Assembly (NCBI GenBank): GCA_002729515.1
Contig: PBYF01000136.1
Coordinates: forward strand, 1-44,016
DNA: 44,016 nt
Direction of reading: 5' to 3'
DNA from: Deltaproteobacteria bacterium
Lineage (GTDB): Bacteria > Myxococcota_A > UBA9160 > SMWR01
Of this stretch, positions 16,205 to 24,019 are shown in pieces. How positions within the stretch are numbered: position 1 is the stretch's first letter; each line of letters begins with the position of its first letter. A program made the translations under genes and the position numbers. The notes below the pieces were generated by a model. That model worked only from the letters and a program-made list of their open reading frames with translations. It ran no database searches and was not told the origin of the DNA.

Positions 16205-17071
16205 ATGGTGAGTGGCCGACTGGACCAGACGATTTCCGAACTGATCGAAACTCACAAGGTCGAACTTGCCGCTGATTGGATCGAACGCATCAAGGCTCAT
16301 CCGGGCGGCAGAACCATGGACTTGATCGATCGCGACACGCTCACACGCGAGACAAGAGCCCTGCTCGAAGCCCTCGCCACAGGTTTTCGTTCGGAGTCCT
16401 ACGACAATATCGAACACCCCGAGTTCGCCGAGGCAGTACGCCTGTTGAAGGATCTCAGCACCTCGCGCGCCCAACGCGGATTCTCTCCCAGCGAGACGGC
16501 GACATCCGTCCTGTGCCTGAAGGATTCATTGCTGAACATTCTGCAGTCCGAATACGGAACTGATCCCGAACGGCTTCATACAGGGATCATCGTGATGAAC
16601 AAGGTAATCGACCAACTCGCTTTGGTGACCTTCGAGACGTTCACGCAGGTGCGCGAGACTCTCATCACTTCGCAACACCTCGCCTTGGAGCACAGCACTC
16701 CGGTCGTCAGCATCTGGGAGGGCATGCTCTTGATGCCACTCATGGGCATCATCGACACACAACGTGCGCAGCAGATCATCGAGAACCTCCTGGATACCAT
16801 CGTATCCACAGGGTCACGGGTGGCGATCCTCGATCTCACTGCGGTGCCCGCCTTCGATACGCGGGTAGCTCAGCACATCATCAAAACGGTCTCCGCCGCG
16901 AAGATGCTCGGAGCCGATGTAATCGTCACCGGGATCAGTCCTGACGCCGCGCAGACGCTGACCAAGCTCGGTGTGGACTTGAGCATACTCGACACCTGTG
17001 GCGGATTGATATCCGGAGTCGCAGCGGGGTATCAACGGCTGGGGAAGGAGGTCCGCGATATCGGCGACTAG
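16205..17071 (+). CDS. rsbR: RsbR-type stressosome sensor/scaffold protein
   Basis: 288 residues: an N-terminal helical sensor of the RsbRD_N type (about 10-150, with SRAQRGFSPSETA) rather than a globin fold, then a STAS domain (about 164-280). The STAS part keeps the phospho-acceptor positions expected for RsbR: Thr219 in FDTRVAQH (like B. subtilis Thr171) and Thr251 in AAQTLTKLG (near Thr205). With RsbS it should form the large stressosome core that holds RsbT; phosphorylation by RsbT frees the kinase. ATG at 16205 is fixed by GGGAGG about 9 bases upstream. It is the first gene of a six-gene operon and the only RsbR paralogue in the window. The signal sensed is unknown. Confidence 0.9.
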   Translation: MVSGRLDQTISELIETHKVELAADWIERIKAHPGGRTMDLIDRDTLTRETRALLEALATGFRSESYDNIEHPEFAEAVRLLKDLSTSRAQRGFSPSETATSVLCLKDSLLNILQSEYGTDPERLHTGIIVMNKVIDQLALVTFETFTQVRETLITSQHLALEHSTPVVSIWEGMLLMPLMGIIDTQRAQQIIENLLDTIVSTGSRVAILDLTAVPAFDTRVAQHIIKTVSAAKMLGADVIVTGISPDAAQTLTKLGVDLSILDTCGGLISGVAAGYQRLGKEVRDIGD

Positions 17072-17091
17072 CGCCAGGAGCGGAGCCAACG

Positions 17092-17460
17092 ATGCGTATT
17101 CCGATACTGAAACTCAGGAACATTCTTCTCACGTCCATCCAGACGGACCTGAGCGATGACGATGCACTCCAGTTCCAGCAGGATCTGATCGAACGAACCC
17201 GAGACAGTGGAGCCGCAGGTGTCATCATAGACATCACGGCATTCGATGTCGTCGACTCGTTCATGGCTCGGGGGCTAAACGATACCGCCAACATGGCCCG
17301 ACTCGTCGGTGCCGAGAGTGTCGTCTGCGGCATGCAACCCGCCGTCGCCCTGACGCTGGTCGAGATGGGACGCGAACTCGTCGGCGTAGAGACTGCCCTC
17401 AACCTGGATCAGGCCATGGATCGACTCGAAGATCTCATCGGCTCGCGATCGAAGCGCTGA
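17092..17460 (+). CDS. rsbS: RsbS-type STAS antagonist
   Basis: 122-residue single STAS domain. The acceptor serine is Ser56 in VVDSFMARG, matching Ser59 of B. subtilis RsbS. It starts with MRIPILKLRNILL, the usual N-terminal strand of RsbS. Role: it binds and sequesters RsbT in the stressosome and releases it when Ser56 is phosphorylated. The gene follows rsbR after 20 bases with a GGAG ribosome site, and one base separates its stop from the rsbT start. Confidence 0.92.
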   Translation: MRIPILKLRNILLTSIQTDLSDDDALQFQQDLIERTRDSGAAGVIIDITAFDVVDSFMARGLNDTANMARLVGAESVVCGMQPAVALTLVEMGRELVGVETALNLDQAMDRLEDLIGSRSKR

Positions 17461-17461
17461 G

Positions 17462-17863
17462 ATGAAGGCGTCGCGGGTCGAAATCAGAGGTAGCACCGAC
17501 GTCGTGACGGCTCGGCGCGACGGCCGGGACATGGCTCGGGTGTTGGGTTTTGGCTCTGCCGATCAAACGCGGCTGGCGACTGCCATCTCGGAACTCACTC
17601 GCAACGTCGTACAGTACGCCGGCTCCGGCTTCTGCGAGATCGAGAACGCCTCGAGCCCGAATTTCATGGAGGTCCGTGTCGTCGTCGGCGACTCGGGACC
17701 CGGCATTCCCGACCTGGGGGAGGCACTTCGTGACGGCTTCAGCACCGGAGGCGGGCTCGGTGCTGGACTCCCCGGAACACGCCGGCTGGTCCATTCCTTC
17801 GACATCATTTCGGAGCCCGGCAACACACGCGTAGAGATCACTGTACGGAGACGCCGGTCATGA
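17462..17863 (+). CDS. rsbT: RsbT-type serine/threonine kinase (switch protein)
   Basis: 133 residues, one GHKL-type ATPase/kinase domain. The N box is SELTRNVVQYA (about 42-52), G1 is GDSGPGIPD (about 77-85) and G2 is GGGLGAGLPGTRRL (about 98-111). RsbT phosphorylates RsbR and RsbS and, once free, activates an output protein through an RsbU-type N-terminal domain. That domain is found here on the histidine kinase at the end of the operon. ATG start one base after rsbS. Confidence 0.93.
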   Translation: MKASRVEIRGSTDVVTARRDGRDMARVLGFGSADQTRLATAISELTRNVVQYAGSGFCEIENASSPNFMEVRVVVGDSGPGIPDLGEALRDGFSTGGGLGAGLPGTRRLVHSFDIISEPGNTRVEITVRRRRS

Positions 17864-17890
17864 GTCGTGCAGTGAGTGCCAGAGACACCG

Positions 17891-18382
17891 ATGAGATCCA
17901 TTAGGACCGAACGTGCGAGTTCGGGTCGCTGGGCTGCGGGAACATCGAATGCGGGGCAGCCCGCCCAGCCGGTTGAAGACGCGACGGTTCTCGCGGTAAC
18001 TGCTGAATGGCATGTTGCTCGCGCACGAACAGCGGCGTGGCGTGTGACGGAGCTCATGGGTTTCTCCCGCACCTTGGCCGCATACGTCGTCACCGCCGTC
18101 TCGGAACTCGCCACGAACCTCTTCTTCCACGCCACGAACGGAGGCACCATCACGCTCTTCCGCCATCAGCGAGACGGCCGATCGGGAATCACTGTCGTCG
18201 CAGAGGATGACGGCCCTGGGATCCCCGATATACAGCAGGCCCTCCTCGATGGGTTCACCACCAACAGAGGTCTCGGCGGCGGACTGCCCGGAATACAGCG
18301 GCTGATGGATGAGGTCGAAATCGAATCGCGAGTGGGGGCAGGCACGCAAGTGATCTGTCGAAAATGGAGCCCGTGCAGCTAG
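17891..18382 (+). CDS. second RsbT-like GHKL ATPase
   Basis: 163 residues from the ATG at 17891; GTG at 17876 is possible. After a non-conserved N-terminal 35 residues comes a HATPase_c_2 domain: N box SELATNLFFHA, G1 AEDDGPGIPD and G2 GLGGGLPGIQRL. It is clearly a paralogue of rsbT with all ATP-binding boxes intact. In many bacteria the gene after rsbT codes for an RsbT-like ATPase fused to an RsbX-like phosphatase. Here the two halves are separate ORFs overlapping by 19 bases in different frames, with an A4 run (18361-18364) exactly at the crossing. It may be a true two-gene form, a frameshift product or an indel. Confidence 0.82.
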   Translation: MRSIRTERASSGRWAAGTSNAGQPAQPVEDATVLAVTAEWHVARARTAAWRVTELMGFSRTLAAYVVTAVSELATNLFFHATNGGTITLFRHQRDGRSGITVVAEDDGPGIPDIQQALLDGFTTNRGLGGGLPGIQRLMDEVEIESRVGAGTQVICRKWSPCS

Positions 18383-18963
18383 GGTCTGCCTCTCGGGCCT
18401 TCCCGGGCAGTGATTGCTGCGGTGATCAGGTGGGTCAGTGGATTCGCGACTCGCTCGCAACCCTCTGCGTTGTCGATGGCCTCGGCCATGGCCCGGAGGC
18501 AGAGAGCGCGGCGAAGGCTGTGCTGACATACCTGGACCAGAATCCTCATACCTCCCTGGAGAGCCTGTTCGCTGGAGCCGACGAGGCGGTCCGCAACACG
18601 CGGGGCGCAGCCTTGGGCCTGGTCCTCGTGAACTCGAAGGAAATGTCGTTGACCCACGCGGGCGTTGGCAACACCCGAGCACTCCTGCTCAAACAGGGAA
18701 ATCCCGCCCCCAAGATTCTCAGCAGTACCTACGGCATCGTTGGTGCAGGCTACCGGAAGCTCAGGCCGGAGACGGCTTCCTTTGCGCCCGGCGACCTCTT
18801 GCTCCTCTATACCGACGGCCTCCCGGAGTACCTCGACACCACCGTGTTGGCCCGGAGCAGCAACCGGCATCCCGAGGAAATCGCCGAGCAGACCCTTCAG
18901 CGATGGGCTCTCGGTACGGACGATGCTGCGGTGCTGGTCGCCCGCATGGAGTCGCTCGGGTGA
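18364..18963 (+). CDS. rsbX: RsbX-like PP2C/SpoIIE-type serine phosphatase
   Basis: 199-residue PP2C-type phosphatase. The metal-binding Asp is in VVDGLGHGPEA (about residues 37-47). The central AALGLVLVNSKEMSLTHAGVGN region and the terminal GTDDAAVLVAR motif with its Asp pair are normal for SpoIIE/RsbX. Expected job: removing phosphate from RsbS and RsbR to reset the stressosome. ATG at 18364 lies inside the end of the RsbT-like gene, in the -1 frame relative to it. Its stop overlaps the histidine kinase GTG start (GTGA, 18960-18963). Confidence 0.88.
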   Translation: MEPVQLGSASRAFPGSDCCGDQVGQWIRDSLATLCVVDGLGHGPEAESAAKAVLTYLDQNPHTSLESLFAGADEAVRNTRGAALGLVLVNSKEMSLTHAGVGNTRALLLKQGNPAPKILSSTYGIVGAGYRKLRPETASFAPGDLLLLYTDGLPEYLDTTVLARSSNRHPEEIAEQTLQRWALGTDDAAVLVARMESLG

Positions 18964-20822
18964 TCAGCGAGGAGCATCAGAAGCGTTACTTTCGCTTTCT
19001 CGAGAGCTACATCGATGGCGGCGACGAGCGCCAACTGCTGGAGGCCGCAGATCTCGGACGCGAGTTCGTCGAAGCAGGCGTTCCGGCCGAGGAACTCACG
19101 GAACTGCACGAATTTGCTCTCGCCAGACTGGCCCGCGAACGCGCGATGCCGGAGTTGGCGAAGATTGCTTCCGCCTCACAACCCTTCATGGAAGTGATGA
19201 TGGCGTACAGCCTCGAATTCCACCTTCAGGTGGAGTCGCGGCGCAGCGCGGAGAATGAACTTCGCGAAGTCAACGATGAGCTTCGCCGTCGGGTGCGGGA
19301 ACTGGAAATCTACAAGCGAGTGTTCCAGGCTCTTCCGCTCGGCGTTTCGGTCTTCGCACTGCACGACCGTTCGGACTCCGGCTCGTTGGAGTTCATTCTT
19401 GGAAACCCCGCTGCGGAAACGATCAGATCGCGCATCGACCCGGAGATCTCCGACCCCGGAACAACGGCTGGAGCCCGCTGGGAACCCGACCCGGCATCGC
19501 TCCTCGAAGAATGCGCCGAAGTCGTTCGTCGGGACAGGCCTGCAGATCTCGGAGTGTCGGTCTTCGAAGATGAGGTAGCGGGAGCACTCTACCTGCACAC
19601 CCGCGCCTTCCCCTTGTCCGACGATCATGTCGGTCTGCATATCGAAGACATCACCGAGCGACGGAAACTCGAGGCACAGCTTCGCCACGCTCAAAAGATG
19701 GAAGCCGTCGGTCGACTTGCAGGCGGGTTTGCGCACGACTTCAACAACGTGCTTACCACGATCTTCAACTTCGCTGAATTCGCTGCCGAACGGGTCGGAG
19801 CGCAGAGTCCAGCCTATCAAGATATTCAGGAAGTGCTCCAATCTGCGGAGCGTGCCGCAGCCATCACCCGTCAACTACTTTCGTTTTCGCGCACGCAGGG
19901 TTCGCCTCGGGTACTCAATCCCAACTCTCAGCTTCGCAATATCGACCGCATGATCCGAGGACTGATCGAGGAAGATGTGGAATACCACACTCGGCTCTCC
20001 GACGATTCATGGAACATCCGGATGGATCCTGTGGCTCTCGAACAAGTGGTCATCAATCTCGTGATCAATGCGAGAGACGCACTCTCAGCGGGCGGAACAA
20101 TTTCGCTGGAGACCGAGAACCTCACGATCAACGAACTGGACCGCTCCCGCGGTGCAACATTGAAACCAGGTGAATACGTCGCGCTCGCAGTGACCGACGA
20201 TGGGACGGGAATGAGCGAGGAGATCCAGCGAAAGATCTTCGAGCCCTTCTTCACCACGAAAGATTCCAGCAAGGGTACGGGCCTGGGGCTCTCCATCTGC
20301 TTGGATCTCGTCGAACAAACTGGCGGGGTCATCCGCGTCGAGAGTAGCGTCGGCCGCGGAACCACCATCCAGATCGTGATACCCCGAGTCCAGGAAGAAG
20401 CAGAGGGCCTCCGCAAAGGGACACAGCCCGAGAAGCGCGAAGGTTCCGAGACGATCCTGGTAGCCGAGGACGACGAAGGAGTTCGGCAATCGAGTTGCCG
20501 TGCACTACGCGCGTGTGGGTACCGGGTGCTGCCGGCTGTGACCGGGGCAGAGGCGTTGCGAATTTGTGAGGCCGACCGGGTCCGACCCGATCTCCTCCTG
20601 ACCGATGTCGTCATGCCGGAACTCGGCGGCCGGGAACTCGCTGCTCGCGTGACGGCGCTTCATCCCGAAGTGAGAGTCTTGTTCATGTCGGGATACACCG
20701 GAGACTACAATGAAGAGCGGGGCATGGCGGAGCCGGGAATAGACCTGCTGCAGAAGCCCTTCAGCGCCGAAATGCTGGTTCGCAGAGTGCGTGAAATTCT
20801 CGACTCGGACCCAGACGGATAG
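18960..20822 (+). CDS. hybrid histidine kinase with RsbU-type N-terminal domain
   Basis: 620 residues. Residues 4-85 align well by eye with the B. subtilis RsbU N-terminal (RsbT-binding) domain: RYFRFLESYI, then VPAEELTELHEFAL and FMEVMMAYSLEFH. A coiled coil follows (about 88-112), then a PAS-like domain (about 115-235), then a HisKA helix with the acceptor His near 259 in GGFAHDFNN. The HATPase domain has VINLVINARDAL, DDGTGMS and GTGLGLS. A receiver domain ends the protein, with Asp near 548 in LLLTDVVMPELGG and Lys in LQKPFS. RsbT set free by stress should thus switch a His-Asp phosphorelay rather than a PP2C phosphatase. No DNA-binding partner regulator is in the window. GTG start in a GTGA overlap. 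Confidence 0.9.
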   Translation: MISEEHQKRYFRFLESYIDGGDERQLLEAADLGREFVEAGVPAEELTELHEFALARLARERAMPELAKIASASQPFMEVMMAYSLEFHLQVESRRSAENELREVNDELRRRVRELEIYKRVFQALPLGVSVFALHDRSDSGSLEFILGNPAAETIRSRIDPEISDPGTTAGARWEPDPASLLEECAEVVRRDRPADLGVSVFEDEVAGALYLHTRAFPLSDDHVGLHIEDITERRKLEAQLRHAQKMEAVGRLAGGFAHDFNNVLTTIFNFAEFAAERVGAQSPAYQDIQEVLQSAERAAAITRQLLSFSRTQGSPRVLNPNSQLRNIDRMIRGLIEEDVEYHTRLSDDSWNIRMDPVALEQVVINLVINARDALSAGGTISLETENLTINELDRSRGATLKPGEYVALAVTDDGTGMSEEIQRKIFEPFFTTKDSSKGTGLGLSICLDLVEQTGGVIRVESSVGRGTTIQIVIPRVQEEAEGLRKGTQPEKREGSETILVAEDDEGVRQSSCRALRACGYRVLPAVTGAEALRICEADRVRPDLLLTDVVMPELGGRELAARVTALHPEVRVLFMSGYTGDYNEERGMAEPGIDLLQKPFSAEMLVRRVREILDSDPDG

Positions 20823-20834
20823 GAATCCCCGACC

Positions 20835-20926
20835 CGGCTTCGAGCCAACGGAGCCCCCTAGCCGGTCCGGGGACCCGAGTCCGCGTCCGCTTCGTCTCGA
20901 AGCCGCTGGGTTGCCGCCCAACCCGG
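20835..20926. terminator. nested dyads after the stressosome operon
   Basis: A perfect 10-bp inverted repeat (20835-20844 with 20896-20905, about 50 bases apart) begins 13 bases after the histidine-kinase stop. A second hairpin follows at once (20906-20926; GGGTTG pairing with CAACCC, 5-base loop). Neither has a T-run. They may form the 3' end structure of the operon mRNA. The rest of 20927-21060 shows nothing further. Confidence 0.4.
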
Positions 20927-21063
20927 TCACGCCAACCCCGAGCTGACCCTCCGGGATTGCGCCCACGCAATGAAGGAAGAAGAAGCGGACCTCAGCTTCC
21001 TCGACTTTAGCGGCACCCAACGGCACCCCCGCGGCACCGAGATTCGCGCGGTCGCCGCAACGA

Positions 21064-21099
21064 GAACGCCCCGCCGCACAATACCGCGACGGGGCGTTC
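21064..21099 (-). terminator. terminator-like hairpin after tRNA-Gly
   Basis: Perfect 10-bp GC-rich stem (21064-21073 with 21090-21099) and a 16-base loop, 7 bases beyond the 3' end of the tRNA on the minus strand. Only a loose T-containing tail follows. Its place fits 3' processing or termination of the tRNA transcript. Confidence 0.6.
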
Positions 21100-21106
21100 G
21101 GAAACC

Positions 21107-21182
21107 TGGAGCACGAGACCGGGCTCGAACCGGCGACCCCCACGTTGGCAACGTGGCGCTCTACCAACTGAGCTACTCGTGC
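21107..21182 (-). tRNA. tRNA-Gly (anticodon GCC)
   Basis: Full 76-nt cloverleaf on the minus strand with encoded CCA. The acceptor pairs GCACGAG with CTCGTGC, the D stem GCTC with GAGC, and the anticodon stem CCACG with CGTGG around loop TTGCCAA, giving anticodon GCC. The T arm has TTCGAGC with one G-U closing pair. The discriminator base is U, as expected for bacterial tRNA-Gly. It lies 60 bases downstream of the nucleotide-sugar dehydrogenase gene on the same strand. Confidence 0.97.
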
Positions 21183-21241
21183 CCGAAAATCGCAGAGGCA
21201 CCATAGCACCGGGCTCCACCCCGTGCCCCGGGGACCCGGGC

Positions 21242-22555
21242 CTAGAGTTTGCGAACCTTCTCGGCGCCTTCGACGACGCGCCGGGTCGAATTCCGCGTGT
21301 CGAAGACGCGGGCCGCACGCGCCACGACACGTGCGTAATCGACTTCGTCGTGGTCGGTCAGGATGACGACGACGTCGGCACTCTCGAGGAGATCGTCGTT
21401 GAGATCGGAACTCTTGTAGCTCGCGTCGTCCACCACCAGCTCCGCGACGTGCGGGTCGTGGTAGGAGATCTCGGCCCCGCGCTGTGCGAGCATGCGCAGG
21501 ATGTCGATCGCCGGCGATTCGCGCATATCGCCCACATCGGCCTTGTAGGCGACACCGAGGATCAGCACCTGCGATCCGTTCACTGCGATCCGGTCCTCGT
21601 TCAGGATCGCCGCGACCTTGTCCACCACGTGCTCGGGCATCTGGCCGTTGATCTCAGTGGCGAGCTCGATGAAACGGGCAGGGAAGTTCAGGCTCTTCAT
21701 CTTCCAGGCCAGGTAGGTCGGGTCCACCGGGATGCAGTGGCCACCGAGACCCGGGCCGGGCTGAAACTTCATGAAGCCGTAGGGCTTCGTCGCCGCAGCG
21801 TCGATCACCTCCCATACATCGAGCCCGAGCCGGTCGCACATCAGCGCCACTTCGTTCGCGAGCCCGATGTTGATGGCGCGGAAGGTGTTTTCGAGCAGCT
21901 TCACCATCTCCGCGCTCTGAGTCGAGGAAACCGGTACAACGTTGTCGAATACCGACTCGAAGACACGACAAGCGAGATCGGTGCACCGCTGCGTCTCGCC
22001 ACCCACCACCTTCGGGACCTCTCGCACCCGAAAATTCTGGTTCGCGGGATCGATGCGCTCGGGTGCGAAGGCCACGGCGATGTCCTCACCCACCTGCAGA
22101 CCGCTCGACTCGAGCATCGGCACGAAGAGCTCGTGAGTCGTCCCCGGGTAGGTCGTGCTGCCGACGACCACCAGCTGGCCGCTGCGGGCCCGCTTGGTGA
22201 TCTCCTCGAGGGCACGCGCCATGTGGGAAACGTCCGGATCCTTCGACTTGGTGAGCGGGGTCGGCACGCAGACGTTGATCACATCGCAACGCGAGAGCAG
22301 GTTGAAGTTGGTGGTCGCAGACAGGCGTCCGGATTCGGTCACTCGGGCGATCGCTTCGTCCGAGACATCCTCGATGTAGGACTCGCCGCGGCCGATCGCC
22401 TCCACCTTCTGCGGGTCGAGGTCGAAGCCCACCACCGGAAAGCCCGCCCCGGCAAACTCGATGGCCAGGGGAAGCCCGACGTAGCCCAGGCCGATCACGC
22501 CCACGGACGCGTCCCGCGCTTCGATGCGCTGCTCGAGCTCGTCGAGCCGGCTCAT
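21242..22555 (-). CDS. nucleotide-sugar dehydrogenase (WbpA/TviB-like UDP-HexNAc 6-dehydrogenase)
   Basis: 437 residues of the UDP-glucose/GDP-mannose dehydrogenase family. The NAD loop GVIGLGYVGLP (about 19-29) comes first, then the STTYPGTTHELF segment, the Lys-containing AEMVKLLENTFRAINIGLANE helix, and the catalytic Cys274 in GPGLGGHCIPVDP. The C-terminal UDP-binding domain has VLILGVAYKADVGDMRESP, the form typical of the WbpA/VipA branch that oxidises UDP-GlcNAc or UDP-GalNAc rather than UDP-glucose. It supplies a uronic acid sugar for surface polysaccharide, which suits the glycan genes earlier in the window. ATG start overlaps the pgsA stop (ATGA, 22552-22555). Confidence 0.9.
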   Translation of the reverse strand: MSRLDELEQRIEARDASVGVIGLGYVGLPLAIEFAGAGFPVVGFDLDPQKVEAIGRGESYIEDVSDEAIARVTESGRLSATTNFNLLSRCDVINVCVPTPLTKSKDPDVSHMARALEEITKRARSGQLVVVGSTTYPGTTHELFVPMLESSGLQVGEDIAVAFAPERIDPANQNFRVREVPKVVGGETQRCTDLACRVFESVFDNVVPVSSTQSAEMVKLLENTFRAINIGLANEVALMCDRLGLDVWEVIDAAATKPYGFMKFQPGPGLGGHCIPVDPTYLAWKMKSLNFPARFIELATEINGQMPEHVVDKVAAILNEDRIAVNGSQVLILGVAYKADVGDMRESPAIDILRMLAQRGAEISYHDPHVAELVVDDASYKSSDLNDDLLESADVVVILTDHDEVDYARVVARAARVFDTRNSTRRVVEGAEKVRKL

Positions 22556-23169
22556 CCGCCCTCCCTGCCACCTGTGGCCTCGCGGCCACGAAAATACTCG
22601 GCGAAATACACATAGCCCGACCAGAGCGTCAGCGCCGTCGCAATCGCGAGGAAGAGCATGCCAATCGTATCGGCGGGCAGGCCGAGCGTCGTGTAGTGGA
22701 AGAGCAACGCGCCAATGGCGATGTTCTGGCTCACGGTCTTGATCTTGGCGAGGCCGGAAGCCGCCATCACCTGGCCCCCTGCCGCGGCGACGCTGCGCAG
22801 ACCCGTCACAGCGAGTTCACGGCCCACGATCACCACCACCATCCAGGTCGCCCACACCGGAATGCGCCCGACCGCGAGCAGCACGATCAGGGCAGTCGAC
22901 ACCAGCAGCTTGTCGGCCAGCGGATCGAGAAGCTTCCCGATGCTCGTAACCTGCTGGCCGCGGCGCGCGAGCCACCCGTCGATGACGTCAGTGACTGCCG
23001 CGACGATGAAGCAAACGGCGATGATGGCACTGCCGCGCTCGTCGAGGGCCAGGGGCAGCGCGAGCAGCACCGGCACCACGGCAACCCGCAGCATCGTCAC
23101 GGAGTTGGGGAGGTTCCAGAAAGTCTCCTGCCCCGAAGAGGGAGCAGAGGGCGCGGGGGATGCGGTCAC
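22552..23169 (-). CDS. pgsA: CDP-diacylglycerol-glycerol-3-phosphate 3-phosphatidyltransferase
   Basis: 205-residue integral membrane enzyme that makes phosphatidylglycerol phosphate. The CDP-alcohol phosphotransferase signature DG-x2-AR-x8-G-x3-D-x3-D is complete: DGWLARRGQQ then GKLLDPLADK (about residues 64-86). WNLPNSVTMLRV at the N-terminus is the usual PgsA opening. About five TM segments. GTG start. It lies between the lytic transglycosylase (36 bases upstream) and the sugar dehydrogenase (4-base overlap) in a minus-strand operon. Confidence 0.93.
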   Translation of the reverse strand: MTASPAPSAPSSGQETFWNLPNSVTMLRVAVVPVLLALPLALDERGSAIIAVCFIVAAVTDVIDGWLARRGQQVTSIGKLLDPLADKLLVSTALIVLLAVGRIPVWATWMVVVIVGRELAVTGLRSVAAAGGQVMAASGLAKIKTVSQNIAIGALLFHYTTLGLPADTIGMLFLAIATALTLWSGYVYFAEYFRGREATGGREGG

Positions 23170-23205
23170 CTCGATGCTCGCCTCCGCGTCGTCATACGTG
23201 AGCGC

Positions 23206-23934
23206 TCACGGAGCAAAATCGCCATGGTAGTGGCGATAGTAGGTCAGAACCCGGCGCACGTAAGCCTGAGTCTCCCGATAGGGAGGCACGCCGCCGTAGC
23301 GATCCACGGCATCCGGTCCCGCGTTGTAGGCGGCGAGCGCTCGCTCGAGATCGCCGTAGCGATCGAGCATCCGGCGCAGGTAGACCGAGCCTCCCCGCAC
23401 GTTTTCCATGGGATGCAGGGGGTCCAACACCCCAAGAGAAGCGGCGGTCTGGGGCATGAGTTGCATGAGACCCTGGGCTCCCTTGTGGGATACTGCCGCC
23501 GGATCGAAGTTCGATTCTGCAGCGATTACGGCCTTCACCAGGGCGGGCTGCAGACTCTGCTCCCGGGCCGTGAGGCCGATGATCCCGTCGAACTGCCCGT
23601 GACGCGGCGCGCGGCCTTGGCTGCTCCCCGACTTCTCGAAGGCCACGCGCTGGTAGCGGCCGTCGTGCCGGATGTTCGTGAAGTGAGTAACGCCCTGCTC
23701 GTCCGTGTAGCTCCAGATCCGACCGCCGGCGCCGGCCGGCGCTGCGAGGCCGAGCAGCGCCATGCCACCTGCCGCCATCATACCGGCCTCGATGCAGCCC
23801 AGCAGCAGCAGTCCGCATCCCGCGATGCGCACCGCCCTTCCGCGTGCCCGGCGCTTGCCGAATCCCAACAACAGCCTCACTCCGGTTCCGAGCCCCCCAG
23901 TTTCCCCCCGGGGAAGCCCGATTGTCCTGTCCAC
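23206..23934 (-). CDS. lytic transglycosylase (SLT domain) with DUF4124-like start
   Basis: 242 residues if started at GTG 23934; a GTG at 23832 (209 residues, VRIAGCGLLLLGC...) would give a shorter N-terminus and possible lipoprotein signal. A hydrophobic export segment ends near APAGAGG. Then comes the DUF4124-like piece IWSYTDEQGVTHFTN, and a transglycosylase SLT domain: the catalytic Glu in IAAESNFDPAAVSHKGAQGLMQL, MENVRGGSVYLRRML and AAYNAGPDAV. It cuts peptidoglycan glycan strands in the periplasm, with a C-terminal YRETQAYVRRVL helix as in MltC/Slt70-type domains. It heads the pgsA operon and is divergent from nadB. Confidence 0.88.
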   Translation of the reverse strand: MDRTIGLPRGETGGLGTGVRLLLGFGKRRARGRAVRIAGCGLLLLGCIEAGMMAAGGMALLGLAAPAGAGGRIWSYTDEQGVTHFTNIRHDGRYQRVAFEKSGSSQGRAPRHGQFDGIIGLTAREQSLQPALVKAVIAAESNFDPAAVSHKGAQGLMQLMPQTAASLGVLDPLHPMENVRGGSVYLRRMLDRYGDLERALAAYNAGPDAVDRYGGVPPYRETQAYVRRVLTYYRHYHGDFAP

Positions 23935-24019
23935 CCCGTGGCAGATAGACTGATCCGTTGCTGACAGGTGCTATCGGAGTCCCCGAGCTGGTTCCTGAGG
24001 ATCGAAACCCAGAGGTTGC

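Noticed and set aside
17860..17904. Short ATG frame overlapping the rsbT stop (MSRAVSARDTDEIH)
   Set aside because: Only 14 codons and not in frame with the next gene; no sign of function.
20970..21206. 78-codon frame across tRNA-Gly
   Set aside because: Lies over the tRNA and its hairpin; no ribosome site and no family features.
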